Shown piece after piece: positions 39,928 through 47,819 of a stretch of 64,000 nucleotides of DNA. Positions within the stretch are counted from its first letter, which is position 1; each line of letters starts with the position of its first letter. The position numbers and the translations under genes are program-made. This DNA is from Halopseudomonas litoralis. GTDB lineage: Bacteria; Pseudomonadota; Gammaproteobacteria; Pseudomonadales; Pseudomonadaceae. Below the pieces are notes generated by a model. It searched no databases. It was not told the origin of the DNA and saw only the letters and a program-made list of their open reading frames with translations. Location: the NCBI RefSeq assembly GCF_900105005.1, contig NZ_LT629748.1:992001-1056000 (forward strand), in the 5' to 3' direction.

Positions 39928-42459
39928 ATGAGCAGGAATAATACTGGCAACCCGATTGATTCGATGGCGTTTGCGGATTTTGAGGATAACGTCAAGAATT
40001 TCGACGAGTGGTCCACCTCCGAAGCTGACACACTCAAGGATCGGAAGGGAGAGGAGCGGCTGACGCTGCGTGGGACTGAGCGGGCCGGGGCGGGTGATAC
40101 GTCGGTGGCGGTGGATGCTGCGGCGCGGGCGGTGGCGGCGGCTGGGCAGGTGGAGGCGGATGCTGAGCAGATTGCGCAGGAGGCTGCGCAACAGGCGGTG
40201 GATAGTGTTGTGGTTGCGGTGGACGGGGCGGTGGTGCGGGCAGAAGATGCGGCTGATCGGGCTGAGACTTCAGCTTCGTCAGCAATTGCGGCTAGTAACA
40301 CTTATAGCACAACGGCTGTAGGGATCGCTGAGACCGTGAGTGGTCAGTATTTCCTGCTGAGCACTGCCGACCCACAAGTTTTTGATCTTTACCTTAACAG
40401 TAGCGGGACAGCCATACTACAGTCGGGCCAGTTTAGCGTTGCGGGATTGGGAGTCGCTGGTCCGATCCCTCTAAATCTGAGGATAAACGGGTTTGCGCTC
40501 AGGGACGGATTTGTCCAAGGCGAGGTGATTGGCCCTGTGTCCGCGACGACTCTGACACCACAGACGGGGATCGGATGGGATGTCGTTGGCGGAGCGTTGA
40601 CGCTAGACGGCAACGGCAGCTTTACACAGGCCCGGCTCTGGTCTGTAGGTCATCATCGGTCCGCAGATTTTGCGCTGGACTTGACGATGCGCCAGACGAT
40701 CACTACTGAGATACCGACTAGCGCAGGGTCAGCAACCGGGCCGCTGATCTTGATCGGCGATACAGCAGCGGCGCTCTTGGGTGTTTATTGGATCAACACA
40801 GGAGTCATGTATCAGTCTACGGGCAATCGCGGGTCCGGCGGTGCGACTACCGGCCCGATCCCTGGGCTGCAATTTACTGCGGGTCAGGAGCTACAGCTCC
40901 GGATGGCTGTGCGAGAAGACGGCTCCGGTTTTGCAGTTGCCACTAATTTATCATCAGGATTCGAGCACACGCTCACATTCACGACCCCAGTGCCGGCAGG
41001 TAGAGTATGGCTGGGATGGACCCGAGCGTATGCGGGGGCGATTTCACATCTTGTCGTGCGCTACCCCGACGCGCTGCCCGAAGATGAAAACTACGCGGGT
41101 CAGATTGCTGATATAGACGCACGCGTTGACAGCTTGACTCAGCAGATAGACATCAACCCGTCGAGCGAACCCACGACCGCAGTTACTGCGCCTGAGGGGT
41201 TCTTATTCCGCGACTATGGGTTCCGAATTTTACGCGGGCTGCATAGCGGTCGCATAACTACGGATATAAATCCGCAGGACTACAAAGCGAGCGCGGTGTC
41301 ATCAATTTATATTGACCGTGCGACTGGCGATGACAGCAACCCCGGCACCGCAGCGCTGCCGTTCCGCACCGTGAGTGCTGCGCTGGTTGCTGTCAATGCT
41401 GGGGGCCAACCGTGTGATGTTACGATCTCGGGTGGGGAGTACACGTATGAGGACATCGGCGCTATGCCGATACTGACTCAAAGCGTCAATTTGGTTTGCA
41501 TGGACCCCGTGCCCGCAGTGCTAAGTTTATCTGCACGCGACTTGCTATGGTCCCCGACTTCGGGCAGGGCTGGAGTGTTTGAAGCCACTCCCGCTGCTGC
41601 CGCGCCGCTATGGGGTTATGATAAATCTAATCTTGACCCGTGGGGCGAAGAGATACCCTTCACGCCGGTATCATCAGTTGATCTTGTCGAATCGACGCCC
41701 AACTCTTGCTTTGTTGAAGGAGGCGTCATCTATGTACAAACACACAACAGCAGAGTCCCGGACGGAAGCATACGGGTATTGCTGGATGTTGACGGCCTGA
41801 ACGCGGGAGCCACAAAATACTACATCGAAAACGTGCATATCTTGGGCGGAAAGCAGCGGTCCCTGCGCTGCACAAATATGACTGACGATACAAAAGCGGA
41901 CAGTATGACGTACCGCTGCCGTTTTTCTTATTCATACGCCAACGCCTGTTATGGCACGTTACGAAGGCTGGGCAGGCTATACGCGGTCCAGTGTGTCGCG
42001 TCATGGGCTAGAGCCGGCGACGGATTCAGCTACACAACGAGCGGCATTCGCACGACCGATATTGTAGAGATTGACTGCATTGGTCACGACAACGGGCGCT
42101 TTTCTGGCAGGGATAACAACGGTTCTTCTATCCATCATGCTGGTCGTATCATCCGAATCAATGGAGACTACCCGAATAATATCAAGAATATCGCTGACAC
42201 TGGGGATGGAAGCCAGACGTGGATGGTCAATTCGTCAGCTAGTGACTCGACCGACGAATCTGGCAGCGAGGAATATTCCATTAATTTCATATTTAGTGGC
42301 GGAGAGGTTAAAGCATGGCTGGATACTTGCGTGTCTCGGGGCGGGTCTGTTGTGGATTTTTACGTCGGGGAAGGCGCGCAGGTATTTGTCAGAAATACCG
42401 ACGTCAGTAACATGAAGAATAATGCGATAAAACCTGGAGGCTTGTTAGCCCCGTATTAA
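39928..42459 (+). CDS. Tail fibre/spike with parallel beta-helix domain
   Basis: The 843-aa protein has an adaptor N-terminus, an Ala-rich helical stem (about 50-125), a beta-rich middle, then GDDSNPGTAALPFRT near residue 470, the opening of a DUF1565/pectate-lyase-like right-handed beta-helix that continues to the end. This fold is common in receptor-binding or polysaccharide-degrading spikes. Base composition drops clearly from about 40,270 onward compared with the 5' part, so the distal part seems to come from another phage. Confidence 0.85.
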   Translation: MSRNNTGNPIDSMAFADFEDNVKNFDEWSTSEADTLKDRKGEERLTLRGTERAGAGDTSVAVDAAARAVAAAGQVEADAEQIAQEAAQQAVDSVVVAVDGAVVRAEDAADRAETSASSAIAASNTYSTTAVGIAETVSGQYFLLSTADPQVFDLYLNSSGTAILQSGQFSVAGLGVAGPIPLNLRINGFALRDGFVQGEVIGPVSATTLTPQTGIGWDVVGGALTLDGNGSFTQARLWSVGHHRSADFALDLTMRQTITTEIPTSAGSATGPLILIGDTAAALLGVYWINTGVMYQSTGNRGSGGATTGPIPGLQFTAGQELQLRMAVREDGSGFAVATNLSSGFEHTLTFTTPVPAGRVWLGWTRAYAGAISHLVVRYPDALPEDENYAGQIADIDARVDSLTQQIDINPSSEPTTAVTAPEGFLFRDYGFRILRGLHSGRITTDINPQDYKASAVSSIYIDRATGDDSNPGTAALPFRTVSAALVAVNAGGQPCDVTISGGEYTYEDIGAMPILTQSVNLVCMDPVPAVLSLSARDLLWSPTSGRAGVFEATPAAAAPLWGYDKSNLDPWGEEIPFTPVSSVDLVESTPNSCFVEGGVIYVQTHNSRVPDGSIRVLLDVDGLNAGATKYYIENVHILGGKQRSLRCTNMTDDTKADSMTYRCRFSYSYANACYGTLRRLGRLYAVQCVASWARAGDGFSYTTSGIRTTDIVEIDCIGHDNGRFSGRDNNGSSIHHAGRIIRINGDYPNNIKNIADTGDGSQTWMVNSSASDSTDESGSEEYSINFIFSGGEVKAWLDTCVSRGGSVVDFYVGEGAQVFVRNTDVSNMKNNAIKPGGLLAPY

Positions 42460-42563
42460 GTGGTAGAAAAGAAAATGGAGCCAGGTGCGGACTAGTTCAT
42501 CTAATAAAATCCGGCACTGCTGTGTCCTGAACCTCAAATTCAGCAATTCGCTTTAGTGAGAGT

Positions 42564-42764
42564 ATGATGAATATATTGCTCCATTTAAGAAAGCAACTCA
42601 GGTTTGACTCAGATATAGTCGCTCCAACGGCCGCGTTTCTTATTTTCATGTCTTTCGCTTGGATAGAGGGTCCTATCGTCGCTGCGAGCGGGGTCATCCT
42701 TTTCGGCTTCTCGGCGTGGTATTACGAGATCCTGAGGGGCTGGGTTAGAAGGCGTAAGCTGTAA
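42564..42764 (+). CDS. Small two-segment membrane protein (holin candidate)
   Basis: The 66-aa protein has two hydrophobic segments (about 17-32 and 38-54) and a basic C-terminus (GWVRRRKL), the layout of small class II holins. It lies just upstream of the endolysin gene. A GAG-type site precedes ATG 42,564. A reverse-strand frame (42,609-42,845) overlaps it, but that one lacks comparable features. The function is inferred from topology and place. Confidence 0.6.
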   Translation: MMNILLHLRKQLRFDSDIVAPTAAFLIFMSFAWIEGPIVAASGVILFGFSAWYYEILRGWVRRRKL

Positions 42765-42872
42765 CTTGGAGTGTTGTCTCATTCCTTCGATGACCCCTTT
42801 ACGGACGGCATCTTGTATATCTGACTCTTGGTTGCAGCTTTGCAATAGCGGGTTTTAATGCCTGGAGAAAAC

Positions 42873-43409
42873 ATGCCAGTAATCACCGAAGCAAAGGCCG
42901 GCGGGATCAACGTGCTCGCCTTCCTGGATATGCTCGCCTGGAGCGAAGGCACCAGCACGATCAAGAACTCTGATGATGGCTACAACGTCATCGTCGGAGG
43001 CAAGCTGTTCAAAGACTACAGTGATCATCCGCGGGTATACGTGAAGTTGCCGCGCTACGGTATCACCTCCAGCGCCGCTGGCCGGTACCAGTTCTTGGCC
43101 CGCACCTGGGACGCCATCGTACGCAACTACGGCTTCCGGGGACGCTTCATTCCCGAGGCGCAAGACCTGGCCGCCATCAAACTGCTTATGGAGTGCGGCG
43201 CCTACCGCCTGATCCGGCAGGGGCGCATCGAAGATGCCGTGGCCAAGGCCGCCCCCGTCTGGGCCAGCCTGCCCGGGGCAGGGTACGGACAGCGGGAGCA
43301 TAAGCTGGCTCAGCTGCTGGAGATCTACGAAGGGGAGCATGCGGCCGAGCAGCACACAGAGCTCGAGTTGGTAGCGGTGTACTCGGACTGCAGGGGAGCG
43401 CTGGCATGA
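42873..43409 (+). CDS. Endolysin, lambda R-type lytic transglycosylase (GH104-like)
   Basis: The 178-aa enzyme cuts peptidoglycan glycan strands at lysis. Catalytic Glu25 is in LDMLAWSEGTSTI. YGITSSAAGRYQFLARTWD and FIPEAQDLAAIKLL are hallmarks of the lambda R family. It has no signal peptide, so it needs a holin. I use ATG 42,873 after GGAGA; ATG 42,858 lies upstream of that site. It overlaps the spanin gene by 4 nt. Confidence 0.93.
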   Translation: MPVITEAKAGGINVLAFLDMLAWSEGTSTIKNSDDGYNVIVGGKLFKDYSDHPRVYVKLPRYGITSSAAGRYQFLARTWDAIVRNYGFRGRFIPEAQDLAAIKLLMECGAYRLIRQGRIEDAVAKAAPVWASLPGAGYGQREHKLAQLLEIYEGEHAAEQHTELELVAVYSDCRGALA

Positions 43410-43999
43410 CCGGGGCACTCCGTGCGTTCGCGCCCTACATCGCAGCGCTGCTGGTCGGCGCGCTATTCAGCTGGTGGGTCGCCAGCAACCACTGGCAGGC
43501 CCGATACAGCCAGCAACAAACTATACACGCCACCCAACTGCGCCTGACCGCCGAGGCCAACGCCCAAGTCATCCTGCAACAGCAAACTGAACAGCAGGAA
43601 CAGGCCCAGCGCTTGGTCGAGCTGGATACCAAGCACACACAGGAGCTATCCGATGCACTCAAAGAAAACCGTCGCCTTGAGGCTCTGTATTCTAACGCTG
43701 ATGATGAGCGCCGCCGGCTGCGCATCGACGTCATCGTCGCCCGTAATGATGCCATCGTGTCCGAAACCGTTGGCGCCGGCAGCGTGGGCGATGCAGACTC
43801 CCTCGAACTCAGTGGAGCAGCTGGACGCGCTGTTTGGGATATCCGGCGAGGAATGATTGAAGATCGGGAGAAGTTGGAGTATTTGCAGCGTTATATCAGC
43901 TTGCAGGAGGGGCGCAACACTTTGCTCGAGGATCGCGCTCAGCATGGTCTTCCTGAAACCTCTGATATATGGCGTCGTCAAAATGCGACGCTGAAATAA
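43406..43999 (+). CDS. Inner-membrane spanin Rz
   Basis: The 197-aa protein has one N-terminal membrane anchor (about 6-28, FAPYIAALLVGALFSWWVAS) and a long periplasmic coiled coil rich in Gln and Glu, the i-spanin layout. It fuses inner and outer membranes at lysis together with Rz1. The Rz1 gene lies wholly inside it in another frame. Its last 104 bp overlap the reverse-strand accessory gene. Confidence 0.9.
   Translation: MTGALRAFAPYIAALLVGALFSWWVASNHWQARYSQQQTIHATQLRLTAEANAQVILQQQTEQQEQAQRLVELDTKHTQELSDALKENRRLEALYSNADDERRRLRIDVIVARNDAIVSETVGAGSVGDADSLELSGAAGRAVWDIRRGMIEDREKLEYLQRYISLQEGRNTLLEDRAQHGLPETSDIWRRQNATLK
43653..43856 (+). CDS. Outer-membrane spanin lipoprotein Rz1 (nested in Rz)
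   Basis: The 67-aa frame, entirely inside Rz, begins MHSKKTVALRLCILTLMMSA and has the lipobox SAAGC followed by ASTSSSP, a typical lipoprotein signal. The mature part is Pro-containing (PSCPKPLAPAAW), as usual for Rz1. AGGAGC lies 6 nt before the ATG. It spans the periplasm by pairing with Rz. Confidence 0.88.
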   Translation: MHSKKTVALRLCILTLMMSAAGCASTSSSPVMMPSCPKPLAPAAWAMQTPSNSVEQLDALFGISGEE

Positions 44000-44684
44000 T
44001 ATTTTCTTGTTTTAGAATAATGAAGAGATTCTGATCGACAGCGCTGTAGTGTGTAGTGAAGGTCACCTTCAAATGGTCCTTACAGCGGTATCCGCTGATT
44101 ATCGGCCGGAAAACTACGTCTTCTGTTCCTCCATGGCACTCGCTTGGATCTCCAAGAGAAGCCACTACACCCACATACACCTTCCTATCATCCATAGAGA
44201 GCATCACCACATCCATTGCTGCAAGCGCTGTGGAGAGGAAGCTTTCGAGCGGCCTGTGGCTGAGGATGCCTTCAAGTATGTAGGATTTTTGCGCCTTATA
44301 GCTTATGCCTTGCCTCCAAAGCTTCAGCTGCGACGCGAGCCGCCAGAGGTCCGGTATTACAGCAACCGCCACGAATGATACCCAGGCGTACCAAGCCAAG
44401 TGACTGCCGTCCTGTACTGATAGGTTAAATGTTTCGATGAGGTACCCGGACAAAATGGCAATATGATCGGGCAACTCTCTTCCATAAATAATTACATTGT
44501 TCGATATGGAATTGTAGATAAGGTTGATTACGAAACTCGAAAAAAAGCACTTCAAGCCAAGAACGGCTACATGAAGGTACAAGTACTGACCTTCTTGTCT
44601 GTGGAGTTTGAAGAGATAATTCGGGTGCACATGACACACCCGAAAACCGCTGGCGAGCAGCGGTATGATTAGGAGGAGAAACAT
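43896..44684 (-). CDS. Prophage membrane protein, lysogenic-conversion candidate
   Basis: The 262-aa protein has an N-terminal hydrophobic segment, further membrane stretches near 40-60 and 100-125, and a cytoplasmic-looking domain with MDVVMLSMDDRKVYVGVVAS and then FRPIISGYRCKDHLKVTFTT. I know similar unnamed membrane proteins with the KVYVG...SGYR pattern but no function. It is transcribed against the late genes with a small upstream gene and its own promoter. Membrane proteins here often block superinfection; this is inference. Confidence 0.72.
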   Translation of the reverse strand: MFLLLIIPLLASGFRVCHVHPNYLFKLHRQEGQYLYLHVAVLGLKCFFSSFVINLIYNSISNNVIIYGRELPDHIAILSGYLIETFNLSVQDGSHLAWYAWVSFVAVAVIPDLWRLASQLKLWRQGISYKAQKSYILEGILSHRPLESFLSTALAAMDVVMLSMDDRKVYVGVVASLGDPSECHGGTEDVVFRPIISGYRCKDHLKVTFTTHYSAVDQNLFIILKQENIISASHFDDAIYQRFQEDHAERDPRAKCCAPPAS

Positions 44685-44685
44685 A

Positions 44686-44877
44686 TCAGCCGATCAGCTG
44701 AGCATAACGTTTGGATATTTCTTTGAACCGCTCATCATCGGTGATGGACTTAAGATCTCGTACCAAGGTTCCGTTCCCTGTCGCCTTAACTTCACCTTCA
44801 TTGAGGATGCGTACAAGATTTTTCTTATCTTCTGACAGTTCTGGAGGAAAAATAAACTCTGCCATTGAGCGAAACAT
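44686..44877 (-). CDS. Small protein upstream of the prophage membrane protein
   Basis: The 63-aa protein starts MFRSMAEFIFPPELSEDKKN and is charged, with no membrane segment. GGAGAGG precedes ATG 44,877. It lies 1 bp from the membrane-protein start and is thus likely in the same operon and perhaps its partner. The frame reaches back to 44,940, but that would start inside the promoter. The function is unknown. Confidence 0.65.
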   Translation of the reverse strand: MFRSMAEFIFPPELSEDKKNLVRILNEGEVKATGNGTLVRDLKSITDDERFKEISKRYAQLIG

Positions 44878-44911
44878 AATCCTCTCCTTCTTCCTTGTAA
44901 ATTTGAGGTTT

Positions 44912-44940
44912 AGATTAGGCGATCTGATACAGAACCTCAA
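44912..44940 (-). promoter_or_regulatory. Promoter of the reverse-strand membrane-protein operon
   Basis: Reverse strand: TTGAGG (44,940-44,935), 17 bp, TAATCT (44,917-44,912). It lies about 35 bp before the first start codon and allows expression from the silent prophage. Confidence 0.55.
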
Positions 44941-45027
44941 AGGGTATATTTTAAGAGTCTAAGGCTACCTATCGATATGACGCAGCATCTAGGGATTCTA
45001 TAATTTTGACCCACTACATGCTGTGTT

Positions 45028-45723
45028 TTAGTCTGTTACACATTTTATCAAACCCGCCCCCTCGTTCCGCACATTCCCCACCTCCCGCCCAACCGGGTAC
45101 CACTCAAACACCTCCACCGACTCCCCATGCTGGTGCATGATTTCTTCCGCCTCCACAGGCTCCAGCTCTGGATCAATCCAGTTGGCCGCGCACTCGGATG
45201 ACAGCACCACCGGCCGGCGGTCATGGATATCCACCATGCCCTGGTCGCTGTCCGCGGTGATGATCACAAACCCATCTCCCACCTGCGGCTCGCTGCCGTC
45301 CCGCCTGAACTGCCCAATCCCCGCAAAATACATCGGCTGCTTGTCACGCCGGTGGATGTAATACGGCTGCTTCTTCTTCGGATCAGCTGAATCCTTCACC
45401 CACTCGTACCAACCATCCGCCGGGATCACGCACCGGCCTGACTCCCATATTTGCTTGAAGAACTTGCCGGTGGCTGCCGTCTCGCCCCGGGCATTGATCG
45501 CTGGCGGCCGTTTGCCCTTGGCCCAGAACGGCTCCCATCCCCACGGCACCAGATCCCAACGCAGCCCGTCCGGGTCGGGGTGGAGAATGCGCACCCGTGA
45601 CCGTGGCGCCACGTTGTACCGGTTGATTGGCTCGGGATCTACGCCGCCCAGCAGAGGCAGCTGCAGCCCGATCGGTTCCAGGTATTCCCACGCTATCCGG
45701 TACTGCGCAAACCTTCCGCACAT
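45028..45723 (-). CDS. SRAP/HMCES-type abasic-site protein (YedK family)
   Basis: The 231-aa protein cross-links to abasic sites in single-stranded DNA and shields them. Cys2 (MCGRF) is the reacting residue. Other active-site residues are visible: Asn37 in YNVAPRS, Asn77 in INARGETA, Glu107 in ADGWYEW and His167 in DIHDRRPVVL. It is divergent from umuDC with a LexA box in the 86-bp gap, so it likely forms a damage-inducible repair unit with them, inside the prophage next to attR. Confidence 0.93.
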   Translation of the reverse strand: MCGRFAQYRIAWEYLEPIGLQLPLLGGVDPEPINRYNVAPRSRVRILHPDPDGLRWDLVPWGWEPFWAKGKRPPAINARGETAATGKFFKQIWESGRCVIPADGWYEWVKDSADPKKKQPYYIHRRDKQPMYFAGIGQFRRDGSEPQVGDGFVIITADSDQGMVDIHDRRPVVLSSECAANWIDPELEPVEAEEIMHQHGESVEVFEWYPVGREVGNVRNEGAGLIKCVTD

Positions 45724-45746
45724 AGCGACCTCCGATCCAGATCCGA

Positions 45747-45789
45747 TTGACGAAAACCGCCGACGCGAATACTGTATTTATATCCAGTC
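45747..45789 (+). promoter_or_regulatory. LexA box and promoter of umuDC
   Basis: TACTGTATTTATATCCAGTC (45,770-45,789) fits CTG-N10-CAG of proteobacterial LexA sites. TTGACG (45,747-45,752), 17 bp, TACTGT (45,770-45,775) forms a promoter whose -10 is inside the box, so LexA binding would block it. The divergent SRAP gene starts 24 bp to the left and may share control. Confidence 0.85.
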
Positions 45790-45809
45790 ACGCCAGCGAG
45801 TCACGCTCA

Positions 45810-46244
45810 ATGAGTAATGCAGTAATCATAGGCCCTTTGACCAGTTCAACCATCGAACTACCGTTTTATACCTGCCGGGTACCGGCCGGCTTTCCCAGTC
45901 CCGCTCTGGACCATATGGATCAGCCGCTATCGCTGGACGAGTTAATGGACGTAGACGCGCCGCACACCTACCTGGTGCAGGCGTCTGGGGATAGCATGAT
46001 CGGCGTAGGGATTTTCGATAGCGACTTGATGGTCGTGAATCGCAAGCTGGACGCGGTGCCTGGGCATATCATCATTGCCGCGCTGAACGGCGACCCCTGC
46101 GTCAAGCGACTGGCGAAGCGGGGGGAGCAATTCGTGCTGGAATCGGAGAATCCAAAATACCCGCCGCGCTACATCATGGAAGGGGACGAGTTCGAAGTGT
46201 GGGGCGTGGTCATCGGAAGCCTCCGACGGTTTCCCCATGGCTGA
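45810..46244 (+). CDS. umuD: UmuD-like translesion polymerase subunit
   Basis: The 144-aa protein is cleaved with RecA help to an active form that joins UmuC as DNA polymerase V. The cleavage site Ala26-Gly27 (RVPAGFPSP), Ser62 (ASGDSMIG) and Lys99 (DPCVKRLAKRG) are present. I use ATG 45,810; the frame before it overlaps the promoter. It overlaps umuC by 8 bp. Confidence 0.95.
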   Translation: MSNAVIIGPLTSSTIELPFYTCRVPAGFPSPALDHMDQPLSLDELMDVDAPHTYLVQASGDSMIGVGIFDSDLMVVNRKLDAVPGHIIIAALNGDPCVKRLAKRGEQFVLESENPKYPPRYIMEGDEFEVWGVVIGSLRRFPHG

Positions 46245-47508
46245 ACGGGCTATCGCGCTGGTCGACTGCAACAGCTTTTATGCCAGCTGTGAACGGGTGT
46301 TTCGCCCTGACCTGAAGAAGGTCCCCATTGTGGTGCTGAGCAATAACGACGGCTGCGTGATTGCCAGGTCGGCAGACTCCAAGCCGTTCGTGAAAATGGG
46401 CGAGCCCTACCACAAGATCCGGGACGTGCTGCGGCGTAATGGCATCGTTGCGTTCAGCTCGAACTATGCGCTGTACGGCGACATGAGCCAGCGAGTGATG
46501 ACGGTTATCGAGAGCTTGGTACCGGCATTGGAGGTGTATTCGATTGATGAGGCCTTTGCCGACCTGACCGGCATTGGCTCACCAGAGCAGCTGGCCCGCA
46601 AGGTCCGCGCTCAGGTGCTGAAGCAAACCGGCATACCAACCGGGATCGGGATTGCTCCCACCAAGACCTTGGCCAAGCTGGCCAACGCCGCGGCGAAGAA
46701 GTGGCAGCAGCATACCGGCGGGGTGGTGCACCTGGATTCAACGGCCAAGCGAGACTGGTTGCTCAAGCGGATGCCGGTGGATGAGGTATGGGGCGTCGGC
46801 CGGCGCATGAAAGAGCACCTGGCCTTGATGGGGATTCATACTGCGTGGGATTTGGCCCAGGCTGATGCTTGGACGCTGCGCAAGAAACACAGCGTCGTCA
46901 TCGAGAAGACTGCCCGGGAGCTGCGAGGCGTGCCGTGTCTGGAGATCGATGACGACCCGGCGCCCAAGCAGGAGATTTGCAGCAGTCGTGCTTTCGGACA
47001 GCGACTCCAGGAGAAAGAGCCGATCCGGGAGGCAGTGGCCACCTACGCTGCCCGAGCATGCGAGAAACTGCGTGCACAGGGCTCGCTATGCAAGAAGGTC
47101 AGAGTCGGCATCCGGACGGGCATGTTTAACCCGAACGAGGCCAAGTTTGCCAAGGGCATTATCTGCGAACTGCCATATCCCACCGACGACACCCGATTGA
47201 TTATCAAAGCGGCAAGCCAGGGGCTGGATGCGATCTACCGCACCGGTTACAACTATGCCAAAGCTGAGATTCTGCTGATGGATTTGCGGCAGCGAGGGGA
47301 GTTTACCGGCGACCTGTTTGCTCGGGAGCAGCCTGAAACGGCGGGGCGTGTCATGGGTGTACTGGACCAGATCAACAGTCGCTGGGGAAGGGGTACGCTG
47401 CGACCAGCTCGGGTGCCGGTGGAGCCGGGTTGGGGTATGCGGCGGGAGCTGTTGAGCCCGAGATATACGACGGATTGGAATGGGCTTTGGCGTGTTCAGT
47501 GCAAGTAG
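46237..47508 (+). CDS. umuC: UmuC-like Y-family DNA polymerase
   Basis: The 423-aa catalytic subunit of polymerase V has ALVDCNSFYASCERVFRPDL at the N-terminus with metal Asp, VEVYSIDEAFADL-type SIDEAF near residue 105, and a VWGVGRRM helix-hairpin. A DUF4113-like end (RWGRGTLRPARV) is present. It is complete. It ends 2 bp before the first right-end arm repeat (47,511), so it belongs to the prophage and not to the host flank. Confidence 0.95.
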   Translation: MAERAIALVDCNSFYASCERVFRPDLKKVPIVVLSNNDGCVIARSADSKPFVKMGEPYHKIRDVLRRNGIVAFSSNYALYGDMSQRVMTVIESLVPALEVYSIDEAFADLTGIGSPEQLARKVRAQVLKQTGIPTGIGIAPTKTLAKLANAAAKKWQQHTGGVVHLDSTAKRDWLLKRMPVDEVWGVGRRMKEHLALMGIHTAWDLAQADAWTLRKKHSVVIEKTARELRGVPCLEIDDDPAPKQEICSSRAFGQRLQEKEPIREAVATYAARACEKLRAQGSLCKKVRVGIRTGMFNPNEAKFAKGIICELPYPTDDTRLIIKAASQGLDAIYRTGYNYAKAEILLMDLRQRGEFTGDLFAREQPETAGRVMGVLDQINSRWGRGTLRPARVPVEPGWGMRRELLSPRYTTDWNGLWRVQCK

Positions 47509-47510
47509 CG

Positions 47511-47529
47511 TTGCTACATATTTGCTACA
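47511..47529. repeat. Right-end arm-type repeats
   Basis: TTGCTACA at 47,511-47,518 and 47,522-47,529, 11 bp apart. The first is preceded by CG, as is the copy at 7,998. They are shared with the integrase side and are likely integrase arm sites. Confidence 0.6.
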
Positions 47530-47574
47530 CAGTGAGGAGTGGTGCTAGTAACGCATTGATTATGATGGCTTTAT

Positions 47575-47649
47575 TTAGAATGCGGACCAATCCATCATGG
47601 GCGCAACGGAAAAGCGGCGGGATGGGCCGGGGCGGGTGATAGTTGCCAT
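47575..47649 (-). pseudogene. dusA: Displaced original 5' end of dusA
   Basis: A 24-codon frame on the reverse strand begins [20 protein letters not shown] and ends WSAF-stop. Residues 4-21 match residues 12-29 of the working dusA ([18 protein letters not shown]). After the Trp codon the sequence changes to prophage DNA and stops. The host promoter and start were separated from the gene body by integration; excision would rejoin them. Confidence 0.88.
47587..47598. other. attR, right prophage junction
   Basis: CCAATCCATCAT pairs with attL at 7,857-7,868 (11 of 12). To the right the sequence encodes the displaced dusA start. The prophage between the cores is about 39.73 kb. Confidence 0.85.
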
Positions 47650-47819
47650 GGGGTTCCTGCGTATGGGTAATGCCAGCCGAGGCTCGAAAAGACAGTGATT
47701 CTACCATGAAAGCCGGAGCTGGTTATGTCAGCTGATCCGGGAAAACTCCATACCGGGATTTTCTCCACGCAGTGGTACACTGGCGGGCATTTCGCATTGT
47801 TTTTTTCAAAGGAAAGCCC

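Noticed and set aside
42609..42845. 78-aa reverse frame opposite the holin-like gene
   Set aside because: Lacks a convincing ribosome site and any known motif; the forward frame has a holin topology in the right place.
47511..47700. tRNA gene as attachment site
   Set aside because: No cloverleaf is visible at either end; the duplicated sequence encodes part of DusA.
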